A stretch of DNA of 64,000 nucleotides from CAMAUF01 sp046152925 (lineage in GTDB: Bacteria > Chloroflexota > Dehalococcoidia > Tepidiformales > Tepidiformaceae): positions 1-64,000 of the forward strand of contig JBJXFX010000159.1 of assembly GCA_046152925.1 (NCBI GenBank). The letters are read 5' to 3'. A program made the position numbers and the translations under genes. Shown one piece after another: positions 58,094 through 64,000 of this stretch (position 1 is the stretch's first letter; each line of letters begins with the position of its first letter). The notes beneath the pieces are model-generated. The model was not told the origin of the DNA and ran no database searches. It saw nothing but the letters and a program-made list of their open reading frames with translations.

Positions 58094-59437
58094 TTACCGG
58101 CTGAGCAGGAGTTGCGCTTCGGCTGGCGGGCGCGGCGCGGGGATCGCCATCGAATCCCGTTCATCGTAGAGCCGTAAAATGGTACCGGCGAGCTTGGCAG
58201 AGTCGTGCCGGTAACGGTTGTCTTCCGAGACGACGTCCGCCTCGACGATCCGGATGCCCGCGAGGGCGGCAAAGCCGCCGTTGCGGCTGATGCCGACCGG
58301 GTTCGAATGCCAGGCTTCGGGCAGTTCGGTGGCGATATTGTTGTTGGCGATGACGGCGTGGACGAGCCCGCGGCCCGCGTGGAGCTCGAGGGCCTCGACG
58401 TGGTCTTGCACCGTGTAGCCGTCCGTTTCGCCTTGTTGGGTGGCGACGTTGCAGACGAACACCTTCATCGCGCCCGTTGCTTCGAGCGCGCGCCGGATGC
58501 CATCGACCAGGAGGTTCGGGAGGACGCTCGTGAAGAGGCTGCCGGGCCCGATGACGATCAGGTCGGCATCAAGGATGGCGCGGACCGCTTCGGGATGTGC
58601 TTCGGCGTGGGGCGGGTTGAGGTACACCTCTTTGATGGAGGCGCCGCGTTCGGAGATGTTGTGTTCGCCGTGGACGAGCTCGTCTTCGTGGGTCATCGCG
58701 CTGAGGGTGACGTCTTCGAGGGTGGACGGCAGGATCGTGCCGCGGACGTTGAGGACGCGGCTCGTCTCCTGGATCGCGGCTTCGAAGTTCCCAGTGACTT
58801 CGGACATCGCGACGATGAACAGGTTTCCAAAGGAGTGGCCTTCGAGGCCGTTGCCTTCGGTGAATCGGTATTGGAAGAGCTTTGACATGAGGGGTTCCGC
58901 TTCGGCGAGCGCGGCGATGCACTGGCGGATGTCGCCGGGGGCGATGACGCCGAACTCTTGGCGAAGGCGGCCCGTGCTGCCGCCGTCGTCGGCCACTGTG
59001 ACGATGGCGGTGAGGTTGCTGGTGTGCTCGCGGAGGCCGCGCAAGAGGTTCGAAAGCCCGGTGCCGCCGCCGATGGCGACGATCCGTGGCCCGCGGCCGA
59101 GGATGCGCTTGTTATAGATCGTCTGGGCGAGGTCGCGGTCGGGGCGCACGAAGGAGTAAAGCAGCGACTGGTTGAGCTTCCAAGTCGCGAGCCCGACGGT
59201 GGAAAGGGAGAGGCTCATGAAAAGCAGGCCGCGCGCCCAGCGCGGGATGAACTGGAGCGTGATGTAGTAGAACGCGCCGGGGAAGGTGTAGCTGAGGTAG
59301 GCCTCGCGGAGCACGTAGGAGATGCCAAGGCCCATCAGCACAACGCCAAGCAGGAGCAGGAGCAACCATCGCTTGATGTGCATTCCCGGGTAGAGCCACT
59401 TCAGGGCGCTGTGGGAGCGTAGGTCTCGTGCTGTCAT
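58094..59437 (-). CDS. yvcK: Membrane-anchored YvcK/CofD-like protein (gluconeogenesis factor family)
   Basis: 447 aa from ATG 59437. Residues 1-100 carry two membrane helices (about 22-42 and 66-86), absent from the B. subtilis form. The CofD-like fold follows: VAIGGGTGLSNLLRGL at 120-135, VTVADDGGSTGRLRQ at 147-160, APGDIRQ at 166-172 and DLIVIGPGSLFTSVLPNLL. The family controls carbon use and cell-wall growth, probably by binding UDP-sugars. It is a distant homologue of the cofD in this window but lacks cofC linkage. Confidence 0.9.
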   Translation of the reverse strand: MTARDLRSHSALKWLYPGMHIKRWLLLLLLGVVLMGLGISYVLREAYLSYTFPGAFYYITLQFIPRWARGLLFMSLSLSTVGLATWKLNQSLLYSFVRPDRDLAQTIYNKRILGRGPRIVAIGGGTGLSNLLRGLREHTSNLTAIVTVADDGGSTGRLRQEFGVIAPGDIRQCIAALAEAEPLMSKLFQYRFTEGNGLEGHSFGNLFIVAMSEVTGNFEAAIQETSRVLNVRGTILPSTLEDVTLSAMTHEDELVHGEHNISERGASIKEVYLNPPHAEAHPEAVRAILDADLIVIGPGSLFTSVLPNLLVDGIRRALEATGAMKVFVCNVATQQGETDGYTVQDHVEALELHAGRGLVHAVIANNNIATELPEAWHSNPVGISRNGGFAALAGIRIVEADVVSEDNRYRHDSAKLAGTILRLYDERDSMAIPAPRPPAEAQLLLSR

Positions 59438-59448
59438 GCCGAGGCCGC

Positions 59449-59454
59449 AGTATA
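59449..59454 (-). promoter_or_regulatory. -10 box of the yvcK-secG operon
   Basis: TATACT on the minus strand lies 11 bases before the ATG; the leader is very short. Confidence 0.5.
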
Positions 59455-59486
59455 CCACCTAAGGCCGATACCGCTAGGGATTGTGA

Positions 59487-60968
59487 TCATTTCGACAGCT
59501 CCGCAGTCAGCAGGGTTTGGGCGACTTGCGGATTGGCCCGCCCCCGGGTCTCCCGCATGACCTGCCCAATCAAGAATTTGATGGACGCTTCCTTGCCTGC
59601 GTGGAAGTCGGCGACGGCCTTTTCGTTGGCCGCGACGACCTTTTGGATGATGGCGATGAGGTCGGCGTCGCCGCTGATCTGGGCGAGACCGTCGGCCTCG
59701 ACGATGGCGGCCGCGTCTTTCCCGGTGGCGGCCATCTTTTCGAACACGTCCTTGGCGACTTGGCCGGTGATTGTGCCGGATTCGACGAGGCCGATGAGCC
59801 CGGCCAGGGCGACCGGCGTGACCGGGAGGTCGTCCAGGCTGCGCCCGGTGGTGTTTTGCCAGCGGAGGACTTCGCCGAGGACCCAGTTGGCGGCGAGTTT
59901 GGCGGCGCGGACGGGCTCGCCCGGAATGGCCGCGCGAGCCGCGTCGAAGTAGTCGGCGCGGAGGCGGTCCTCGGTCAGCGAGGCCGCTTCGTAGTCGGAG
60001 AGGCCGAGTTCGAGGAGGGCCTGTTTGCGTACGTCGGGGAGGACCGGGAGCTCGGCGGCGACGCGCGCCACCCACTCGCGGCTCAGACGCAACGGCGGCA
60101 AGTCCGGCTCGGGGAAGTAGCGGTAGTCGTTCGCCTCTTCCTTGGAGCGCTGAGAGACGGTGACGCCGCGTTCGTCGACCCAGCCGCGGGTCTCCTGGAT
60201 GATGCGGCCGCCTTCACGGAGGAGCTGCGCTTGGCGCTTCTCTTCGAAGAGGATCGCGTCGTGGACGGCGCGGAAGCTGTTCATGTTCTTGACTTCGACC
60301 TTGGTCCCAAACGCCGGGGCGCCGCGTTCGCGAAGGCTGACGTTGGCGTCGCATCGGAAGTTGCCCTCTTCCATGTTCGCGTCGCTGACGCCGATGTAGC
60401 GGAGGATTTGGCGGAGCCGGACGAGGTAGTCCCGCGCCTCGGCGGCGCTGCGGATGTCGGGCTCGCTGACGATCTCCATGAGCGGCGTGCCGGAGCGGTT
60501 GACGTCGACGAGGCTATAGCCCTCGCCGGTGACGGCGTCCGTGCGATGGAGCAGGCGGGCCGTGTCCTCTTCCATGTGGACGCGGGTGATGCCGATGCGC
60601 TTGGGTGTTTCGCCCTCGACGTGGACTTCGAGCCAGCCTTCGCGGCAGATCGGCAGGTCGTACTGCGAGATCTGGTACCCCTTCATGAGGTCGGGGTAGG
60701 GGTAGTTCTTGCGGTCGAACTTGGCGAACTCGGCGATGGTGCAGTGGAGCGCGAGCCCGGTCATGGTGATGAACTCGATAGCGCGTTCGTTGATCACCGG
60801 GAGCGTGCCGGGCATGCCGAGGCAGACCGGGCAAACGTGGGTGTTCGGCTCGGCGCCGGTGTAGCCGGTGCTACAGGAGCAGAACATCTTGCTCTTGGTG
60901 ATGAGTTGGCAGTGGACTTCGAGTCCGACGACGGTTTCAAAGTCAGTCGCAACGGCAGTCGCGGCCAT
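59487..60968 (-). CDS. gatB: Aspartyl/glutamyl-tRNA amidotransferase subunit B
   Basis: Selects misacylated Glu-tRNA(Gln) or Asp-tRNA(Asn) and activates it for amidation by GatCAB. 493 aa from ATG 60968 with GGAGGTG 4 bases upstream. ETVVGLEVHCQLITKSKMFC, VCPVCLGMPGTLPVIN, RIGITRVHMEEDTARLLH, VDVNRSGTPLMEIVSEPD and FRCDANVSLR are diagnostic. The C-terminal YqeY-like tail domain is complete. gatA and gatC are not beside it. Confidence 0.96.
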   Translation of the reverse strand: MAATAVATDFETVVGLEVHCQLITKSKMFCSCSTGYTGAEPNTHVCPVCLGMPGTLPVINERAIEFITMTGLALHCTIAEFAKFDRKNYPYPDLMKGYQISQYDLPICREGWLEVHVEGETPKRIGITRVHMEEDTARLLHRTDAVTGEGYSLVDVNRSGTPLMEIVSEPDIRSAAEARDYLVRLRQILRYIGVSDANMEEGNFRCDANVSLRERGAPAFGTKVEVKNMNSFRAVHDAILFEEKRQAQLLREGGRIIQETRGWVDERGVTVSQRSKEEANDYRYFPEPDLPPLRLSREWVARVAAELPVLPDVRKQALLELGLSDYEAASLTEDRLRADYFDAARAAIPGEPVRAAKLAANWVLGEVLRWQNTTGRSLDDLPVTPVALAGLIGLVESGTITGQVAKDVFEKMAATGKDAAAIVEADGLAQISGDADLIAIIQKVVAANEKAVADFHAGKEASIKFLIGQVMRETRGRANPQVAQTLLTAELSK

Positions 60969-61005
60969 GCAACACCTCCACCGCCCCCGCCAGGGCCGTG
61001 CAGCC

Positions 61006-61011
61006 AGTATA
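61006..61011 (-). promoter_or_regulatory. -10 box of gatB
   Basis: TATACT on the minus strand, 37 bases before the ATG. This transcript has a normal leader with GGAGGTG. Confidence 0.5.
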
Positions 61012-61036
61012 GGCACGGGGGCGGTGTTGGGTCTCT

Positions 61037-61582
61037 TTAGGCGGGAGCCTTGAGCAGGCCCTCGATCTCCGGGAGGTGCTCGGCGTAGTGGAGGAAGGTG
61101 TTGCCGGCGAAGAAGTAGAGGAGCATCGCGCTCCCGGGCTCGTCCGGGTAGCCGGGTTCCAAGAGGGCTTCTTCGGCGAGCCCTTCGATCGTCGCGACGG
61201 TGCGGGCGTGGGCCTCGCGGAGGGCGGCGATCACCGTGCGGCCCGGCGTGGCGCGGCCGAGGGCTTGCACCGCGGCGTTGATGGCATCGATCTCGCCGCC
61301 GTTCCAGACGACGTTCGAAATCCCGAGGGCCGGCGGGATGGGCTCGCTGGTCGCCTGAGCCGCGACCTTGCGTTCCCACGAGGCGAGGTGGTGCAGGTGG
61401 TCGCGGGCGCTCCAGGCGCCCGCGGGAGCGGGGACGAGGGCGGCCTCGTCCGCGTGCTCCACGATGTCCATCAGGCGCGCGAAGGCCGGTGCGATCCGGG
61501 CCAACAGTTCGCCCCGGACGGATTCGCCAGCAGCAAGGCGGGCGAGCCATTCGTCGCGAGTCGGCGCGCGTTCTTCGGCCAC
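61037..61582 (-). CDS. DinB/ClbS-like four-helix protein
   Basis: 181 aa from GTG 61582. The fold is a four-helix bundle with a likely metal site in SARDHLHHLASWERKV and NTFLHYAEHLPEIEGLL (His positions). GELLARIAPAFARLMDIV starts the first helix. Relatives act as thiol-dependent transferases or hydrolases (DinB_2, ClbS). It begins 10 bases after the LuxR stop, with a TAGCCT box 7 bases before the GTG. The substrate is unknown. Confidence 0.78.
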   Translation of the reverse strand: MAEERAPTRDEWLARLAAGESVRGELLARIAPAFARLMDIVEHADEAALVPAPAGAWSARDHLHHLASWERKVAAQATSEPIPPALGISNVVWNGGEIDAINAAVQALGRATPGRTVIAALREAHARTVATIEGLAEEALLEPGYPDEPGSAMLLYFFAGNTFLHYAEHLPEIEGLLKAPA

Positions 61583-61592
61583 GCGGCGCAGG

Positions 61593-64000
61593 CTACACGA
61601 GCCCGTGCTTTGCGGCGAAGCGGCCAGCGTCCGCACGGTTCGTGCAGGCGGCTTTGCCGTAGATGCTCGTGATGTGGCGCATCACGGTATTTGGGCTGAT
61701 GACGAGCTTGTCCGCGATTTCGCGGTTGCTGAGACCGCCCGCGAGCAGCCGGAGCACCTCGACTTCGCGCTCCGAGAGCCCGGCCGGGTGACGCGGGGTC
61801 GCTGTGACAGCGCTCGGCGGCGGTGTGGCGAGGATCGCCTCGACGTCGGCGAGGACGGCGCGCAGGCCATGGGCCTCGCCGAGCTCTCGGGCCCGGGAGA
61901 GCGCCGCCGCTGACCCGTCCGCGTTGGCGCCGCGCAAACAGGCGCCGAGCCGCACCTGCGCGACCGCTTCCCAGGAGCGGGCGCCAAAGGCGACATCGGT
62001 CGCGATCGCTCGGTTGTAGAGGTCGACCGCGTGGCTGACGTGTCCCTGTGCCTCCGCGCACTGACCGAGGAGGAAATCGACCGGGCCGTAGGCCATGGAG
62101 GCCTGGCCGCCGTAAACGACGCAGCCGGCCCACTCGCTGGCCACGGCTTCGACGCGGGCCGCCTCGCCGGCCAGACGGTTGTGGACGAGGGCGTCGCCGA
62201 GGGCGAAAAAGACAATCGGGAGGGCGTTGATTTTCGGCATCTGTTCGAAGCCGCGCTCCGCGAGCATCCGGACGTCGGCCGCCGCTTCGTCGTGCTTGCC
62301 GGCCTGATGGTGGATGGCGGCCAACGCGGCGCGCCAAAGCGGGACTTCGGGCGAGCGGGCGGCGAGGGGGAGGAGGATCGGTTCGAGTTCCGCCAGGCGG
62401 CCCTGGGCGTGGCGGACGAACATCATCTGGCCGGCCCAAAACTGGAGGGCGTTGGTGCTCCCGATCTGCTGGCCGAGTTGAAGGCCCGCAAACATGAGGC
62501 GTTCTGCCTCGGGCCAATCCCCGGCGATCTGAGCCTCCAGCGCATCGAGGCCGAGGACGTGCCACTCGCGCTGCGGCATCCGGAGGTCCTTGGCGAGGGC
62601 ACGGTAGCGGTCCACCGCAGCACGCATTTCGACCGGGCGTCCATGCCAAAGGTGCTCGCGGGCTGCCCAGAGGTAGCCTTCGGCCAGCGCGTCGCGGTCG
62701 CCGACTTCGCGCCCGAGCGTGATCAGTTCCTCGGCGTGGCGAAGCCGGTGTGGCGAATGGATGCCGAGGGCGACGATCCCGCCTTCGAGGGTGTGGGCGA
62801 GGGCGCGCCGGTCGCCGAGGTCGCGGGCCATGGCGACGGCCCGGTGGGCGAGCGCCGCCGACTCCGCGTGGCGGGCCGGCGTGAAGTGCGTGACGCGCGC
62901 CAGTGCGGAGATGGCGATCGCGTGGGCGGGGGCCGGCCGCCCCGCAAAGGCGGCGCTCGCGTCGTCGAGGAGGGCGATGGCCTCGCTGTCGTAGTGGTCG
63001 AAGGTCGCCTCGCCGGCGCGGCCGATAGCCGCGGCCGCGAGGATCTCCGGCCCGTCGGCGTCGCCCGCAGCGCAGCGGTCCTTTCCGCGCTCGGCGGCCT
63101 GGACAAAGGTCGCGTTCGCCGCGGAGATATCGCCCAAACGGCGGTAGGCCTCGCCGAGCCCGAGGAGCAGCCGGGGCGCTTCCGCACTGGCTGCCCCGGT
63201 GTACTGGCGGTCGACATCGATGGCCCGCAGGTAGTGGTCGCGAGCTGCTTCGTAGGCGAGGCTGGCGGTCGCGTCGGCGGCGGCGCGCGCCAGGCAGCTG
63301 ATCGCGCGGGCCGTGGTGCCCAACGGCGCAGCTTGGAGGAAATGGTGTGCAAGCTCGGCGTACGAGGCGCTGCCGGCTTGCTCCAGCGCTTCGGCCGCGC
63401 GGAGGTGGGCACGGGCGCGCCCGGCCATGCTGAGCCCGGCGACGAGCGTTTCCTGAATAAGCGCATGGGCGAAGCGGTATTCGCCCGGGCCGACGGTCGC
63501 GACCGTCCGCGCCTGTTCGGCCGGTTCTAGCGCCTCCAGGATATCGTCACCGCGACGCCCCGTGGCGAGCTCAAGGTGGCGCAGACGGAAGTCGCGGCCG
63601 AAGACGGCCGCCTGCCGGAGGAGCGCGACGGTGTCCGGCGCGAGCCGGGCGAGGCGGAGGTCGATGGCTTCGCGCACGCCGGGCGGCACGGCGATAGCCG
63701 CTCCTCCCTTGGCTTGAAGCATGCCGTCGGCCGCGAGGATGCGGATCGTCTCGCCGACGAACAGCGGGTTGCCGTCGGTTTTTTCGAGGACGGTGTCCAC
63801 GAGCTGGTCGGCCGGCGTGATCCCGGTGGCTTGGTGGAAGAGGGCGCGGACGCTATCACGCTCCAGGCCGGTGAGCGCGATGCGGGCGCTGAGCTTGCCG
63901 CGGGCGACCCGCGCCGCGCTCTGGGCGACCATCGACTCGGGCGAGGCCTCGGTGTCGCGATACGTCCCCAGCGCGAGGATACGGGCGCTGCCGAGACGGC
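61593..64000 (-). CDS. Large LuxR-family regulator with AAA/TPR region (5-prime end outside window)
   Basis: At least 801 aa; the frame is still open at the window edge, so the N-terminus is missing. The first visible residues RILALGTYRDTEASPES are the end of an AAA/STAND ATPase core. LVDTVLEKTDGNPLFVGETI and RQAAVFGRDFRLRHLELATG follow, then a long TPR-like helical region. The C-terminus has the HTH LSEREVEVLRLLAGGLSNRE, IADKLVISPNTVMRHITSIY. This is the LAL/MalT-like one-component activator layout. DinB-like and gatB genes lie downstream. Confidence 0.92.
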   Translation of the reverse strand, partial: RLGSARILALGTYRDTEASPESMVAQSAARVARGKLSARIALTGLERDSVRALFHQATGITPADQLVDTVLEKTDGNPLFVGETIRILAADGMLQAKGGAAIAVPPGVREAIDLRLARLAPDTVALLRQAAVFGRDFRLRHLELATGRRGDDILEALEPAEQARTVATVGPGEYRFAHALIQETLVAGLSMAGRARAHLRAAEALEQAGSASYAELAHHFLQAAPLGTTARAISCLARAAADATASLAYEAARDHYLRAIDVDRQYTGAASAEAPRLLLGLGEAYRRLGDISAANATFVQAAERGKDRCAAGDADGPEILAAAAIGRAGEATFDHYDSEAIALLDDASAAFAGRPAPAHAIAISALARVTHFTPARHAESAALAHRAVAMARDLGDRRALAHTLEGGIVALGIHSPHRLRHAEELITLGREVGDRDALAEGYLWAAREHLWHGRPVEMRAAVDRYRALAKDLRMPQREWHVLGLDALEAQIAGDWPEAERLMFAGLQLGQQIGSTNALQFWAGQMMFVRHAQGRLAELEPILLPLAARSPEVPLWRAALAAIHHQAGKHDEAAADVRMLAERGFEQMPKINALPIVFFALGDALVHNRLAGEAARVEAVASEWAGCVVYGGQASMAYGPVDFLLGQCAEAQGHVSHAVDLYNRAIATDVAFGARSWEAVAQVRLGACLRGANADGSAAALSRARELGEAHGLRAVLADVEAILATPPPSAVTATPRHPAGLSEREVEVLRLLAGGLSNREIADKLVISPNTVMRHITSIYGKAACTNRADAGRFAAKHGLV

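Noticed and set aside
1..64000. tRNA or rRNA genes, prophage, replication origin
   Set aside because: No cloverleaf with a T-loop consensus, no rRNA core sequence, no integrase or phage structural genes, and no DnaA-box cluster were found on reading.

Overview
The window is a GC-rich bacterial chromosome segment with about 58 supportable genes and no rRNA, tRNA or CRISPR. Several traits point to Chloroflexota, plausibly a Dehalococcoidia or Tepidiformales-like lineage: coenzyme F420 genes (cofC, cofD), a geranylgeranyl-reductase-family flavoprotein, a HdrD/EtfD-like membrane iron-sulfur protein, very high GC, frequent GTG/TTG starts, and many genes with a -10 box only 6 to 8 nt before the start codon. 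This assignment is an inference; no marker such as 16S rRNA is present.

Layout. 41-4232 (minus): P-type ATPase, glycosyltransferase and hexapeptide acyltransferase. 4369-5373 (plus): two related small secreted proteins separated by a dispersed palindromic repeat. 5370-6946 (minus): cofC-cofD. 7077-8552 (minus): O-antigen-ligase-like polymerase, divergent from an exopolysaccharide set at 8698-11828 (Wzz-like protein, GT4 and ExoA-like GT2). 11836-13933: a Rieske-fold protein without cluster ligands, then a membrane-bound LuxR-HTH protein. 14041-15615: acyl-CoA ligase. 15616-18448: accessory stretch with a GATGAGCCT cluster, a vapBC pair with a frameshifted toxin, and an anchored protein of unknown role. 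18449-20737: EtfD-like electron-transfer protein. 20767-24160: nuclease-like protein, permease pair (UPF0718 plus DUF1980) and an Ig/propeller protein. 24162-25080 (minus): membrane-anchored RNase A-like toxin with an overlapping CdiI-like immunity gene. 25087-29032: MFS exporter, phaZ and phaC, tail to tail. 29321-31370: SDR, membrane protein, CoA-binding protein.

31371-33220 is a mobile-repeat region. It holds a Phd/VapC-type toxin-antitoxin pair and a REP-associated tyrosine transposase (RAYT) between two 183-184 bp inverted REP doublets. It is followed by an amidase, then an aqpS-arsC-chrA metal and oxyanion resistance operon (34706-37000), cca and Nudix genes (minus), a degenerate GGDEF protein, and a candidate structured ncRNA ending in a rho-independent terminator (39741-39922). 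39940-43865 (minus) is an operon of a degenerate E2-like protein, lipB, a GNAT and a methyltransferase. A PhyH oxygenase and a small protein-TetR operon come next.

46162-64000 is mostly housekeeping: rsmE, membrane proteins, nth, geranylgeranyl reductase, mutY, queA, then the minus-strand run gatB, yvcK-like, secG, peptide-binding protein, SAM hydrolase, fmt, rlmN. It ends with a DinB-like gene and a large LuxR/TPR regulator that leaves the window.

Most interesting signals: the stand-alone anchored RNase A-like toxin/immunity pair; the RAYT with flanking REP doublets, whose own stop codon lies in a REP; the unassigned structured RNA; three enzyme folds stripped of catalytic or cofactor residues (E2, Rieske, GGDEF); and the recurrent TANNNT-N6-8-start architecture suggesting leaderless mRNAs.
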